DNA from: Boswellia sacra
Taxonomy: Eukaryota; Streptophyta; Magnoliopsida; Sapindales; Burseraceae
Assembly: GCA_013180625.2 (NCBI GenBank)
Contig: SNVD02010181.1
Coordinates: 62,001-126,000, forward strand
Direction: 5' to 3'
Length of the DNA stretch: 64,000 nucleotides
Positions 11,454 to 26,154 of this stretch are shown here, in pieces (position 1 is the first letter of the stretch; each line of letters begins with the position of its first letter). The notes under the pieces were generated by a model. The model was not told where the DNA came from and searched no databases. It worked only from the letters and a program-made list of their open reading frames with translations. A program made the position numbers and the translations under genes.

Positions 11454-14400
11454 TTAAGCCCTATCTGGACCTGGAGGATCGCTAGCGAGAGGAACATAGT
11501 CCGAAGGGTCTTGAGGTTTAGGTGTGAATATGTTAACCGGGATGAACTTTATAATAACAGCAATAGGCATGCTAATTGCTCCAAGTAAGACGCTGATAAG
11601 CCATAGTTGCCAACTTAGAGGCACAGTGCTGGCAAATGTTCCTAAGAATTCTACTATGATAACTTGAAATACCACCGTCGAGGCAATGATTCCAATGAAC
11701 ATCCAACTGTCGAAAATGCCTCGGAATATGTTTATCTTCTCCATATCACGACTGTTTAATTCGTTAAACACCTGAAAGAAGAAAGAAAGATAGGAAGAGA
11801 TACCAAACTTTGTAATGCCAGCTTCATATGGTGCAAGAGCAGTGATAAACAAAGAAAAAAGAAATGTTTTTGTACCTGGCAAAACACAAACGTGTTGAAT
11901 ATCACAGTATTCAGTACTTCAGTTGCATGAGTACCACTAAGGCCGAGTAGGTGCTTCCCGTAAAAATCAAGAACCCCAAGGACGATCAGTTGATAAATAC
12001 TCTGACCAATGATATTTCTCCACATGATTTTGGTGATGAAACTTTCACCTCTCCCAACTGGAGGCCTTTTCATTAATCCATCATTTGGAGGTTCTGTTGC
12101 CAATGCCAGTGCACCAAGAGTATCCATAATCAAATTGACCCAGAGCAACTGCACGGCGGTGAGAGGCGCAGATCCTGAAAGTCAAGCGGAAGATCAAGTT
12201 GATGATTCAGAACGCTTAAGAGTGTACAAATGAAATGAGCAAGTCAACGAACCTGAGATGCATGCTGTAACAAAGTTGATCATAAGAGCAACAATATTAA
12301 CTGTCAGCTGGAACTGCACAAACTTTTGAATGTTTATGTACACCGCACGTCCCCATTTAGCCACATTTACAATAGTTGAAAAATTATCATCCAAGATGAT
12401 AACATCAGCATTTTCCTTGGCTACCTGCAGATATTCTCCATATGAGACAACAAGGTTACGACAAATTAAAACTTGGAAGAACTCGACTGATTGTCACAAC
12501 AGATGACACCTACAGAAGCTCACAAAGAAAAATTCAGTTTCATTGCAGCTTGTAGTAGGTTATAAAGATTTCATAGCCTGCAGATACTCTTGGGGGACAT
12601 TCTGCCAACCACTAAGGATTGAGTTTCCAAAGTAGAAATCAAAGACCGAGTTAAGTTCCACGCTTGAACTCAAAGACCAAAATAAGATTCAATAAATTAA
12701 CAGCTTACACATGAAGAATATGATGATGATAATTGCCAAAAACCAAGTATAATTGTTTAATAAATTATTTGCATTTAAAATATAGTGCTCTCACTAGGAA
12801 AATTGCTTTGCCATGGCAGATATCAGATTTCTCATCCTCGTGAATCAATCCCTCAATTTGACATGAGAATTTAGGGGAAAAAAATTATAAACTATAAATA
12901 GTTTCAAGCAACCCCTTAAGTTACACAGATTTTTATAAATTCTAGTTAGAAAAAAGAGTCAGGGACAGGCCAGAGCACTGACCACTTGTAGTTCACAGTG
13001 GCCTAAAAGTTAATTATAAGTCATTAAAAAGTATTTTTTTAACCAAAAAAAAAATGCAGGAACAGACATTTTCAGAAATAAAACGTTTAGATATGAAACT
13101 TGAATTTTACACTTTATACTATCTCCAATAAAACGATGGAAGTTGAAATAAAATTCTCGAAACTACTTATTCAAAAGCAAATAACTGTTCAGAGAATCTC
13201 CCGAAACCGGTTATGTTTTCTTTACTAATAAATAACAAAGAAAAAAAATGAGATTTGTGAATGACATTATATGCATAACAAGATCCATACACACAAACTC
13301 AGGCACATATGCACACAATTTTTATATAATGGAAACAGTAACCTCTGTTCCTGCTATGCCCATTGCAAGTCCAATATCCGCTTCGTGCAACGCAGGAGCA
13401 TCATTGGTCCCATCACCTGTCACCGCAACAACATCTCGAAATATATTCCTCAACTTAGTTACTAAGGTGTGCTTGTCCAAAGGCAAAGAGCGAGCCATTA
13501 CCTGTATTCATGATTAAGTGTTAGCATCTTTCAAAACTGTAGTTTGAGGTTATAACTTTCTGTGTCTTATATTTAGAGAAGAACCTGAAGTTTGGGTATT
13601 ATGCGCTCCATCTCATCAGTGGACAAGTTACGAAATTCTGGTCCTTCTATAGCCACACCACCAGATGTAAGTATGCCACATTCTGTAGCTATGGCTTTAG
13701 CTGTATTTATATTGTCTCCGGTTACCATACGAACAGTAATTCCAGCTGCTAAACAAGTTTGAACTGCTTCCTTGACTCCAGGGCGCACTGGATCCTTAAT
13801 TCCAACCACTGCTATTAACGTGTAACCACTGGCAGGAATACTGTTTTCTTCATAACAATCATCTAGGTCTTTGAAAGCCAAGCAAAGAGTTCGCAGAGCT
13901 TCAGAGGCAAAGGCATTAATTACATTAATGACATGCTGTGCCTGTACTTCAGATAGCGGAACAGGTTCTCCACTGTCATCAACCACTTTGTTACACATTC
14001 CTAGTATAATTTCTGATGCACCCTTGCAAAAGGCTCGTTTCCCGCCCTCTGGAAGATCCACAAGAACAGACATCTTCTTTCTGACTGAATTAAATGGCTC
14101 AACCTTAATTGTCTTAAATTCTCTGCGTTGGGCCTCAAAGTCACCACCTAAAATCAAGCCAAATTTCAACAGTGCTGATTCAGTAGGTGTTCCTAAAATA
14201 GCATTTTTGCCTTCTCTATCCTTTACCACTTCAGAATTAGTATTTTGAAATATAGCCTGCACGAGGATGTTCAATACTTTTCCGGATATTTCCAGTTGAA
14301 AGATGTCTTCAGAATTAGTTTGTTTGCCTTCAATCTTTGAAATATTATTCCATATCCATATCTTATCAACTACCATATGGTTTGTAGTTAATGTTCCTGT

Positions 14401-17400
14401 CTTATCAGTGCAAATGCAATTAGCAGAACCCATTGTCTCACATGCAGAGAGTTTTCTTACGAGTGCACGATCATTCATTAATTTCTTCATTGCGAAGGCA
14501 AGACTTAATGTCACTGCCAACGGTAGTCCTTCAGGGACAGCAACAACAATTATAGTTACCGCAATAGCAAAGTAGTCTATGAGCGTCAATGCATCAACTG
14601 AAGACCAGTCTGTGATTTCATTGTTAATTAATTTTCTCACCAAAAACCTGCCAGTCAATACCAAAAATGTAATCACAGCAAAAGTCAATCCAATTTTTCC
14701 AATAATTGTAGCAACACCATTTAGCTTCACCTGTAGTGGGGTCTCATCTTCTCCACCCTCACTAAGAGTTTCCATCAACTTTCCCCATTCAGTCTTCATA
14801 CCAACTGCTGTCACAAGCATCTTTCCAGAGCCATCTTGTACTTTAGTTCCTGAAAGAAGAAAAGGTTTTTCCTTGTATATATTCACTGGCTCACTTTCCC
14901 CTGACAAGCTTGACTCGTCAATCAGCAAAGAGTGTCCTGATATAAAGATCCCATCAGCTGGAACTTGGTCTCCAATCGATAAATGAACAATATCTCCTAC
15001 TACCAAATCATAAATGGATACTTTTTGTCTTTGTCCACCCCTAGTGACCAGAATAATAATCTTTTTCTTCTCCCTATCTAGATCCCTAAATTGCAAGGAT
15101 TGCTTATAGTCACTGGTAGCAGTAACAGTAACCACCAAGAAGATACTAAGTATAATCCCCAACCCGTCATACATACCCTTAGGCCATCCTTCAGTGGCAA
15201 GTCCTACACCAATTGATGCCACAGCGCAAACCATAAGTATAATTAGTGTCAAGTCATGTAGTGCATCCCATACAAACATCAAAAACGTTCTAGGAGGTTT
15301 TTCTGGATAGCGGTTGATGCCATAAATCTTTTGCCTGATAGGTATATCATTTTCATCGACCCCTTCATCTAGTGAGACACGGACTTTTCTTGCAATCCCT
15401 TCCACACCACCATGGATTTTCAAGGCTCTATCATCATGGCCACGAACAATAGATGCCAGTTCATCTGGATGAATAGCAAAACCTGCTTCTCTAGCCTCAT
15501 CTGAAAGTTTGTATTCTGCTCGAGCACCAGCTGAACCAGAGTACAAATCAAATTCATAAAGAGAGCACAGCAACAAATGAATGAGAATAATGGGATCTTT
15601 TATTGAAATTATAAGGATTTAAATATAATACCATCAATAAACTGCAGAGCTGCTTTGTGAACATAAAGAGCAACCCGTATCTCTTCCTGAGTGAGAGTTA
15701 AAGAAAAATTAAAAATAAAAAAGAAAGATAATAATGAGTTCAAAGAAATCACAACAGTGGCTTAATGCATGTACTAGAGAAATTCACAGACCAAGTCCCA
15801 CCTATGACCTCCACGGTGAACCTTAGTACAACCTGGAGGAATTTCACAATCTTATGTCGTGTCCAAAGTTACATCCATATGCTTACTGGTATATCAATTA
15901 CATTTGGGATGGTCAATTACAATCTTGATCCATGGTGATTTTCTCGGAAGAAGATAGGCGCCGCTCTGCACGGTCAATTAAATCTATAAATGCTACATCT
16001 TTATAGACCTGAAAGTTATCATGCAACAGTAAGCCTGGAATTTGGCAGCTGAAACATCAATCATTACACGTGTTGGAACAACAAAAACTCTAGATTTGAG
16101 GTCTTGTTCTTCACTGGTGGGTAGATATCAAGAGCAACAGAATTGCTTTACTTTCCACAAACTGCTTTGAAGATCCAAAGACCCACGGGTGCAAATCTTT
16201 ACAAAGACTAATGTTACAGAGTTTATTAGCCTAAAACAGTCCAAATCAGCTAAAGCGATTGGTATTTACATTTGGGCAACGAATTCTTCTCCTTTAACAA
16301 ATGGTTAATAAGAAGGCTTTACGTTCGGGTACTGCGCAGGTTTCTGATTACAAAGCAAGCGCCTTTCATATTGTTCGCTATACATGCTGGAACACAAGGA
16401 AGATTAAACTAGAAAATTCACTAGAGCTTCAGCCAATTGAATAAAGACTCTTGGGGGTCACAAAATAAAGGCAAAAGAAGAAAAGAAAAATGTGTTACAT
16501 AGACCCTTTTTTTTTCAGCAAGAGACAACTCAAATGATTCCAGGTAACTTAATTCATTCAAAAATTAGTTTGAGCATCTTTATTAATATCTTTATTATAT
16601 TATTATTATCATTACCTTTTTGTTACTTCATGAAACATTGAAACTCATAGAAGGCTTAAGGTATAAAAGAAGTTGTAGCTTTTCAATTTAACAACGAAGC
16701 AAAGTGAATGATAACTATCAAGTTCACTTTCACAAACTTGAAGAACCCTTCCTCACTAAAATGATTTAATTATTTTAATTATGGATTTGATGAAAATAAC
16801 ATGCTTAAATCGTGAACTTAAGGCGACTGGTAAACGATTAACAACACTGATCACAATGTCAACACAAAAATCACGCTACTACTGAACAGCCTCTAGTCAT
16901 TATACTATATTATAGGTTATAATGTCATTTTAACATAAAGTCACGAAGATGTCTTTATTGCTTGAATATTAGGTGAACCATTTTCTTCATTACTTTAATT
17001 AGGTTCACATAGAAAATGACTCCCAATAGCCACAATATCTATAGTGGCAAGAAGTGCACGGTTGAACAACAGGTGCAAGCGTAATTATTGGATATAAAAG
17101 TGTGAAATGCGTCAAACACTAAGCCAAAGAGAAAGGAAAGGGAAAATGCATTTCGAGTAGGACAGAAAAGTCAGAAAGTTGGCCAGCGTTATCAACGCAG
17201 ATAAATGTCATCAGAAGCAGGAAAATTCAAGGAAGTTTCGTGGGTTGACAGTCCACTAGACAAAAGATCATGCTAATCGAACAATAGTGGCGTACAAAAC
17301 AAAATTTCATTATTTTCTAGGTCTAGCGTGACTTGAACATGGAGTGCACAGGATGATGGGGAGAATTAAATTTAAACATAAGCTTTGTTTATTTATAATA

Positions 17401-18834
17401 GATAACATTTAATAATAAGATTGTAACCTTCAAATAATACCAAATCTCATTAACTAAAATCTAATTAAAGAATTAAAAGTCGACTTGACGACTAGAACTT
17501 CCATTTTTAGTGCTACATTTCGTGGCAGAGCAGAGAATAATTATGCAGGAGCCCACATCAATAATATTTTCAAGCATAAAAGCTACCTGAGGTTAGAGGC
17601 CTCAAAGATAAAACTCCTTAGCGGAATCATATCTATGACATTTCATTTATATTAGTACTTAAATGTTAAGGAAAAGGTACCTAACTAAAAGGTTAACCGA
17701 AGAACGACCAACTCTCTGACGAGAATTATCTGGTTAATCGTTTCAGTGTTATTAAAGCCAAGTCTTGCGATAGAGATTCTCAACCAATGGTTCAAATTAT
17801 AGTACAAGACGGATAATGTTACCAACCAAACCCGATTGAAGGGTTTAAAATATTTTTAAAACATAAAATTTTATGAAATCGGCTCGATATTCTAGCCATT
17901 TTGCCCATTTTGGGAAATATAAATGAGAAGAAAATATCTTGGACATTTGCGCTGTTTGCCAAATCAGCACTGCCCCATCACAAGGGACGAAGAGATAGAC
18001 AAGATCAACGGTTGGCAGCAGACGCTGACATTTAACAAGATATGTCATCACTACCTGGCAACATCCAGTTGGATCAAACAGAACGTGAAGTGCACCGTGG
18101 GTTCCAAGAGGCGGGAAAAAAAATAAAAAAAGCCTATCGACGAACGACAAACATGAAACCAGCAGAGCAAGAGAGTCCTCTCCGGCGGTGGAGATTGTTT
18201 CAATAGAAAAAGAAGACCACGAAGAAACATAACCCGCCCTCTATGGCTCGCCAAGACGCGTGAATGACAACCAACAAACAACCCATTTTTTCTATATTTT
18301 TTTTTTATCACAAGCAAATTTTTGTCTTAAGTTTTTGTAAGAGAAAAACTAATAGTATGCCGTACACCACCAGTAGAAACATTTTGATTCCTGTTTCCGT
18401 TGTTAGTTTTGTGATTTAGATTTCGTTACATATTCTAAGAACAAAATCAAAAAGAAGAAGGTATATATCTTAGTGTGAACCTGATGAACAGGCACGAAGA
18501 TTGATGAAATTAACATTTAAAAGTACTAGTTTCTACTTGCTCTCATGCAAAGGTTTGATTTCAGCTCTGTTCTCTAAGTTGTCTGTTTGATTGCCGAGAA
18601 AATGACGGAAAAGGAAACAACTGCGGTAAATGAAAGAAAATGGTAAAGAAAGAGAACCTGTATTTTCTTTTTCTTCTCCTCGTTCTGTTGCCGCTTAGCA
18701 AGATCGGCGACCATACGGAACCTTCTACGGGGATTCTTGACGATAGAGACGGCGGATCTCCATCGCGTCAAGGCTTCTTGTGACGGATTCTTGTGTTCCA
18801 CGTCGAATTCCTTCAAGTGAAAAAAGTTCGCCAT
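11454..18834 (-). CDS. ACA11: autoinhibited P-type Ca2+-ATPase, ACA4/ACA11 type (vacuolar class)
   Basis: It pumps Ca2+ out of the cytosol using ATP; ACA4/ACA11 relatives act at the tonoplast. Exons: 18658-18834, 15632-15686, 13585-15530, 13343-13501, 12253-12424, 11876-12174, 11454-11771. They join in frame to 1041 aa, normal for the family (about 1025-1030 in Arabidopsis). Residues 1-59 hold the calmodulin-binding autoinhibitory segment ([19 protein letters not shown]). Seen in order: LSGES actuator loop (286-290), PEGLPLAV in M4 (from about 410), phosphorylated Asp453 in CTDKTGT, KGAS (about 580), DPVRPG (657) and TGDGTNDAP (754-762), then C-terminal membrane helices and a short tail. The start codon gives the conserved DFEVE-like N-terminus. 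Intron 1 is long (2971 bp). No disabling change is seen. Assignment to ACA4 versus ACA11 is not resolvable here. Confidence 0.95.
17043..17300 (+). repeat. degenerate direct repeat shared with 3233-3450
   Basis: Lies in intron 1 of the ACA gene. It shares 'gtggcaagaagt', 'aaatgcgtcaaacact' and later landmarks in the same order as the block upstream of the orphan ACA exon. Confidence 0.5.
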
Positions 18835-19999
18835 AACTCTTCGTCGTTTCTTTGGCGTTCTAGCCTCTAACGAGATTAACGAAACAAGAACAAGAGAAAC
18901 AACGAAGAGTTACGAGTCTTGGAGTCTTGTATTTACAAAGGACCACAGCAGCCGTAAGGTCAGGGATAGCATTAAACCTGCCAGTCTGCAAGTGTGTGGG
19001 TTTTTTTTTTTTAACATATTTAAAAATATACAGTTAATTTTAAATTATTTTAAATTTGAAAAGGTTATAGTATTAAAATTTAATATAAAATATATTAAAA
19101 AAATATGTAATATAGAACACAGAATTTGAATTTGGGTTTAAAAAATAACACATTTCCAATGGGTAAGAGTCACTTGTGCATTCTGATGTGCCATATATTG
19201 GCGCCTTTGGCAGCTGGCACGAAGGAAGGGCCACGGACTATGTTTTAAACTTGTGTCAATTCTTGTGAAGTCTTGTGTTTGTGTGTTTTAAAGAAAACTG
19301 GGACAGGACAAATGTTGTCCCCATGCCCTCTTCAGTCCCAATGGAACCCTCCCTTGGGCTTGGGTCTCTGGAGCCACGCCCAGGAGAAGGACAATCAATT
19401 TTTTATTTTTAAATAATTATATTAACATTATATAACTACTAAATAAATATTAAAATACAACAAAATAATTTCTATTATCTTATTATTAGTAATTATATTA
19501 AATAATATTAAAACATTATTATTTTTAAATTATAATAAATAGTAGTATAATAATAGATAGATAAGTAAATATTATTGAATAAAATTTTAACATATGATAA
19601 ATAATTCTATTAGCATAATATAAATAATTATAATTATATAATTACTAATTTAATGAAAATATAACATTAAAATTCTATTAAAATTATTATTTAGTTTAAT
19701 TTTATATTTATTAATCACTAAATTATAATTTTAAAAAAATTTAATACTTTTTTATTATCATTAGAATTCCTAATGATATGAAATATAATATAATAATAAA
19801 TATATGATATTATTAAATAAAAACTAATATAATGATATAAATAATTTATATTCAAAGTTAATTTGAACAAAAAGTAAACAAGTTTAAATTTAAAAATAAA
19901 TTTTTAAGAATTATTTATTTATAGTCTAGTTACAAACTCCTAGTCCCAATCTAGATTGTTGCGATCCAAGCCTAAATCTTAATCTCAACTCCAAATGTA

Positions 20000-20045
<46 letters not shown>

Positions 20046-23000
20046 GTACAAAGATTTTTCAATACAAAATATTATTTGAATGATAATTACCATATCATGT
20101 GATGTAACTTTCATTTTGTTTGTTCATAATATCCTCCAATAAAATTTTATCAACTCAAATTGTAAAAGATTGACGGAGAAATTAGTTGTAAGTGTAGCAT
20201 CATTTGTGAGTTTATTTTGATATCGATTATCGACTTTGAAGTACAAGATTCCAAACTTCCTTGATACAAATATTGTAAGGCAAAATTATCCTTATTTATT
20301 AAAATATATTAAATATTTATGTATAAAATAATTATTTAATCATATTCATTGTTATTATTATTATTTTAAATTGACAAATGGTCATAAGATAGGCTGTTAG
20401 GATTTTTGTTGAAGCACTTTTAGGCTGCGTTTAGGAGTCGATACTGGACTAGACTGGATTGAGATTGAGACTAGACTAGATTATGTAGGATTATAGATAG
20501 TACTGTCTTATATTTGATGTAGTATGGAATTGAACTATATTAGTACATAATAAAATTTTAAGAATTCAATTTTTAAATATAAACTAATTTAATTTTATTC
20601 AAGTTTAATTTGAATTAAAATTACTTTAATATTTAGATTAAAAATATTTAAATACTTATTTTTCTCCTTATAAAGATAATAAAGCAAAATATTTATTTTC
20701 ATTATGAATTAGTGACAAAGTGAGCACATGTGATCTCCAAAGTCTCTACTGTAAGCAAGATAGTTCTTGTATTGATGTGAGGTTTTCCTGTGAAGTTTCG
20801 TGTAGAAAACCATGGGTTATGCTACAGTACAACAGCCGACCCCATCTAACAACTTTTTTTTAATTATAAATCATGTAAATAAATGAAAAAAAGTAAAAAA
20901 AAGTAATACTAGTCTTATAAATATTTTATACACAGTTTTATATATAAAACATATATTATAAGATGATTAGAGTAATAAATATATAAAATTTTATCTGTTT
21001 AATTAATGGAGGGTAATAATATATGAATAAATAATATATATGCATTAATTTATATGACAACGACTTACGTAAGACATATATTTCATTCCAATATAGTGAT
21101 TTGATAAACCTATACAATGAGATGATAAGATAAGAGCATAAATGAAGATAACAACAACTCTATCTAACGAAATGATGACACCTAATCTTAATACAGGTGG
21201 TTAAGAAAATTGATAATAAAAACTAAAAAATTAACCATCTTTAATATATGATTAAAAATTAATAGTTAAATATATCAATATATCTGTTTTATATAAATAT
21301 ATATAATTTTATATATAAAATTTATAAAAATAAGAGTACTGTTTAAAGAAAATTTATTGTATGTATACTACTGCTGTATTCTAATCAAATCCGAAAACTA
21401 TGAGCATATGGCAAGATATTTCGCTGTCATTTGGGGTCAATCACCGCGTGAGAAATTGAGAAACGTCTTCTCAACTAACTAAAAACATTCTTAGACGTGG
21501 TTCAATGACCGTCACCAGAAGCCAATGCAGGTCCTTGTCCAATGAGTCTTGATGAATTTTTTAATTTTTTTAATTTTAATTATAAAATATTTTGAATATA
21601 AATATTTTAATGTATAAGTTGTTTACAAATTACATACATATAACAACTTCTATTTTGGTCATCTAAATTATTTTGCATTTTGATTTTTTGACCTGATACA
21701 CTGATACACATTTGATATTTCTCTCTGACTTAATATTTGCCATACTGGGGTTATATTCCATCATAAAAAAAAAACTTTAATATAAAACATCATGCTTGCA
21801 ACATAAATCAACATCACATTTAAACTGCTAATTTCAACTAATAACATAATTTCGGGAAAATTATGAGACAGATAATAGTCTTTTAACTCTATTGAAATGA
21901 TATGATTACAAGTGATGTATAAAAATTGGCACGAAAAAGCTTTTTGTTTTAGTCACATGATAGTATTAAGTATTTCATATCAATTTTCACATATTCTTAT
22001 TATAAATAACAATAATGTTATATTTATAAAGTTTGTATGTAAAGTTTATATGTAAAGTTAATACGACATCAAATAAATGAAAAGATTAATATGATTTAAT
22101 AATGTAATAAATATTAATGAGTCATATGACATTGAACTAGTAATACTACAACAACTTACCAACATCAAATAATGAGAAAAGTTTTAATTTTCTAATTACA
22201 ATTGTACTTACTACAGTGGATAAATGAGATTTTTTTTTAAGTTGCTTTACCCTTAAATATAGAATAATACTAAATCCATAATTTATTTACAACAAACTTT
22301 TTATACAATTTGAATTAACAAAATATTATTAGAAAAGTAATCACTATGTCATGGAATTTTATTTCTTTCATTAATTTTTATTTTTCATCAATCTATTGAT
22401 ATTTTACCAACTCAAGATGTAAAAAGAATTCATTGTGTATGAATTATAGATGTATATTGCTCATTGTCATGGCCATACGAAATTGGGCCTTACATAAATC
22501 TAATACAGTAGTCCATTACTGAAGCTTATTATTTGGGCACGTTGTCTGAGTCCCATAATGACTCCTCCTATGTTTAAATAAATCATATTGATATTCATTT
22601 AAAATATGCACATTTTTTTAAATTATTTCTCTCTCTAAATTCTATTTGCTTTTGAGAGCTTCTCTTTAGGAAATTATATTAGAAAATTTTGATGTACTGG
22701 AAACTGACTTGAGTATTGAGAGGGTTATCACCAACAACACTACCGTTGGTCCCCTTGACTGTTTTCTTTGTTATCAGGACCCGAGCCTACATTCAATCTG
22801 AGCTTCTATTTGCTTTTTGATTGTCTAGAAATTGTGCATCAACACTCATAAAGATATTCCACCATCCACAAAAATATAAAATATTAATGAAGATTATTTA
22901 ACTTTTTAATAATAAAGTTTTCATTGAGATGTAAAACTTTATAGATCTGAAACTTTATAAGATTCTCATTTTAATACCTTCCACTATGATAAAATCTTTT

Positions 23001-25326
23001 GATTTTAAGATTCTAACGAATGTGAAAGCAGCCCACTAAGCCAATAAAAAATAGGAGATTATTTTTTAAACCTCTTCAGTACATTAATTCTGAGATGTTC
23101 TTAAAGATAGAAAAGTTGCTTTTAAAGTAATCACTTTATCCTCCAACGTGCAACTTCAGCCATCCACTCAAGTTACCCAACCAATATCATTAATCTACTC
23201 TTAAAATTCTTGGAAAGGTACATAATTTGTCCAAAAGACTTATAATAAGCTATTATATCAAGTTTTTTTGTAAGACTTGCTAAAACTCATTATGACCCCT
23301 AACCTCAAGCTTTGGTCATATTACTTATCTCGCTTGAAAGAAAATTTCTAATGTTATGAAATTATTGAAACCTCTCGTAAAATTTTACAAGATTTACCAG
23401 AAACATCTTTAATGAACAAGTTCATGAACAATTTTTGTAAACTTTAAGAGAGATGATGAATAGAGATGGCAATAAGGCGCAGTGAATCAGGATGGCAAGT
23501 GTCCAATCTTGTCCAGTTGAAATTTTATTTGGCCTGTTGTGCCTCACATAATTTTGAATTTTATTAAATATTTAATTTAAATAAAAATATTAATGTGCAT
23601 ATCCTATATCATACAACATCTATAAATTTTGAAATTAACAATTAAAAAAATTAGGCTTAATCTAAAATAAAAAGCTTATAAATATGATAGAACATAAAAA
23701 AAATTAACAAGCAAATCTAATAATCTTATTATAATCAATATAAAAGCTAAAAAATTTTTAATAGATAAATCTAAGATTAGAAAACAACATATAAATATAA
23801 AATGTCCATGACTTATAAATTTTATGATAAAAAAATGCAAAATTACAAGCCAACATATAAATAAAAATTTATTTTAATGTAGTTTTTATAACTATAAATG
23901 AATTCATATATACTGTGAGTTTTCAAATACAACTTTAAAAATTAAAATAATTCCTAACTTCTAAAAATTTTTCACAAGCCCCCGGCCCTACATCATATCC
24001 GATAGGACCGGCATGGGTCCACGGACTAGACTTGGCCCTCGACCGAGACAACAAAGTTTTGCATACCCCATCCATGTGGGCAACGTGGGTCCCTAAACTT
24101 GACGGGTCAAATTACTGTCCGTAATAAAATTTATTTGTTTATTTTTCAATTACAATTATTTTTTATCTAATAACTTGGGGTTTACATCTTATTTTCACCT
24201 TGAGCCATATGGTCCACAATTATATTATTGTCAGCAACATTTTTGCGTGCCCCACGCCAAAGAATTATATAAGACAAAAAATACAACATTATGTTAGACT
24301 TGCTTCGACCCATTTCGATTACTTGGATAGTTAGTGGACCACTTGCAAACGCGGTGTACTTTAAATGGTGGCAAATGTAGATGGTGGAGCCGTGTTCTAT
24401 CACATTTATCACAGAGACCGCACGTTGAGTTTGCCTCTCGTGTGTTTCATGACTCGTAGGCATTAATTGTCACAAACATAGGAAATAAAAAATTTTCGTT
24501 AATGATAATAATGTGACATACATGTAGCCTGTGCAAGTGAAATTCTTATCTTACGGTACTTTTTCATTTATGATGACTTGTTTTGAATATGGGATGGCTG
24601 GAAATGGGTATTTTTTTAATCGGATTTGTATCCATCGGACAGCCGGGGCTCCGGCTTTCTGTCTTTGTCAGAATGGCCGAGCAAGGAGAATTTAGTGAAG
24701 GAGAAGCAACTGGGCTGCAAGATAACAAGTTGGTGTTGGTGGATCCATTGGGGGGCATGCAATTGGTTTGCAAGACAAGCAAGTCAGCGTTGGCGGACTC
24801 AAATTAAAGATTGTTGAGAGAGAAAAAGCCGAATAGGTGCTACTTGATAGTTGAAATAAAGAAATATTTAGTGCTCTCGTAGGGCCAGGTTACCAAGGGG
24901 TTTTGGTATCATCACAAATTCTCAATCGCCTTCAAGTTGTTATAACACTTTTTTTTATTTATGTTTTATGATGTTGATTAAAGTAAACAAAAAGTACATT
25001 TTGGTACAACGTCTATTCACCATTCAATCCAGACAATATCCGAAAGTGATTTCAGTTCTCATGCTATTCAGTCGTGACAAATCAATATCTTTACCCAAAC
25101 AAGATCACTGGCAACTAAGGATCGTATCAATACAAGCATGCGCCACAACTCTTTCGACCAAATAGGAAATGTTTCTGTCACCTAATTTGTTCCTAAACTC
25201 AGCAACCCGAGTTCTAGTTGATTGCATGTCCTTTTTAAACTTCAAACATGGACAACCATCTCAAGGGTTCATATGATAATGCAAATTTTGATTTGTCTCT
25301 GAAGATTTTCCCAACCACATCACAGC
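18835..25326. other. long gene-free stretch upstream of ACA
   Basis: The first few hundred bases should include the ACA promoter and 5' UTR. Beyond that the sequence is strongly AT-rich with short GC-richer islands near 19190-19380, 23990-24110 and 24590-24830. The islands contain short open frames (for example 24583-24807, plus) without recognisable domains and look like old transposon remnants. A Tourist-like start (ggctgcgtttagg) occurs near 20423, but I found no partner end. Confidence 0.5.
20005..20042. repeat. (AT)n microsatellite
   Basis: Uninterrupted AT dinucleotides, about 38 bp. Confidence 0.95.
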
Positions 25327-25493
25327 ATTTTGGAAGTTATAATGTTTACTCTGCTCTCATTAGAAATCCATTGGCAGTCCATTCATTTGCAGTAGAGCAT
25401 AGGGATTTTGGAAGTTATAATGTTTACTCTGCTCTCATTAGAAATCCATTGGCAGTCCATTCATTTGCAGTAGAGCATAGGGATCTTACATAG
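25248..25493 (+). other. unrecognised 81-aa open frame containing an in-frame 78-bp duplication
   Basis: The open frame encodes two copies of a 26-residue unit beginning FGSYNVYSALIRN. The copies are 25327-25404 and 25405-25482, essentially identical, so the duplication is recent. I recognise no domain, signal peptide or splice context. It lies immediately 5' of a hAT element and may be part of an old repeat rather than a gene. Confidence 0.25.
25327..25482. repeat. tandem duplication, 2 x 78 bp
   Basis: The two units start 'attttggaagttataatg' at 25327 and 25405 and match along their whole length. The period is a multiple of 3. Confidence 0.9.
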
Positions 25494-25523
25494 GTGTCAT
25501 CACCTGCTCCAAACGCAAACATG

Positions 25524-26154
25524 CACGGAGCCACATAGTGACGAGGGGGGGCAATTGCCCCCACTGAGTTTACAAAATTTTATATAATTCTTTCAAGTTT
25601 ATATTTTAACACAACAAACCTTTTTTTTATATTTTAAATAATTTAAAATTTTAATATATCTTATAAGTACTTTTATTTTTAACGACTTCAAGAATACTTA
25701 TCTGTATTAGCTATTAACCTTAATATATGGATAATTAATATCAAAATATATTTTTAATTCACAAGGCCCCACATTAATTTTATTAATTTGTTAAACATTA
25801 AAGTTAAGAATTAAATTACAATACCTAACCTTCTATCAAGTTTTTCTTTATAATATATTTTACAGAAATACTTATAATTAAAAAATATATATTTTCTAAA
25901 CAAAGAGCCTATATATCAAATATTTTACTAAGATTTTTATTGATATTAATTGAGCCCTACAAATAAATATAAAACGGCTTCCGAACTACTACTTTTTATA
26001 GTTTATAAATATTTTCTCTGTTGGACTCTTAATTGTACAATCTTTTCAATATAAGAAAATATACAAATCTAATAATGAATATGATTTTTTTATGAATAAT
26101 TTTTCTAATGTCTCAATTTACCCCCACTCAAGCATATGGTTGGCTCCGTCACTG
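25524..26154. mobile_element. non-autonomous hAT element, copy 2 (631 bp)
   Basis: Flanked by exact 8-bp target duplications CAAACATG (25516-25523 and 26155-26162). It starts CACGGAGCCACATAGTGACG and ends with the inverted 'tggctccgtcactg'. Inner G-tract and C-tract sequences mirror each other. It is similar along its length to 7564-8216, in the same orientation. No transposase is encoded. Confidence 0.92.

Noticed and set aside
13871..14986. Open frames on the plus strand opposite the large ACA exon (13871-14248, 14303-14575, 14579-14986)
   Set aside because: They are antisense shadows of the conserved ATPase exon and have no family features of their own.
23463..24125. Possible further hAT MITE beginning 'tagagatggcaat'
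   Set aside because: GC-rich subterminal blocks are suggestive, but no matching inverted right end or target duplication was found.
24583..24807. 74-aa plus-strand frame in a GC-richer island (and its antisense 72-aa frame)
   Set aside because: No recognisable domain, splice context or promoter; more like a transposon remnant.
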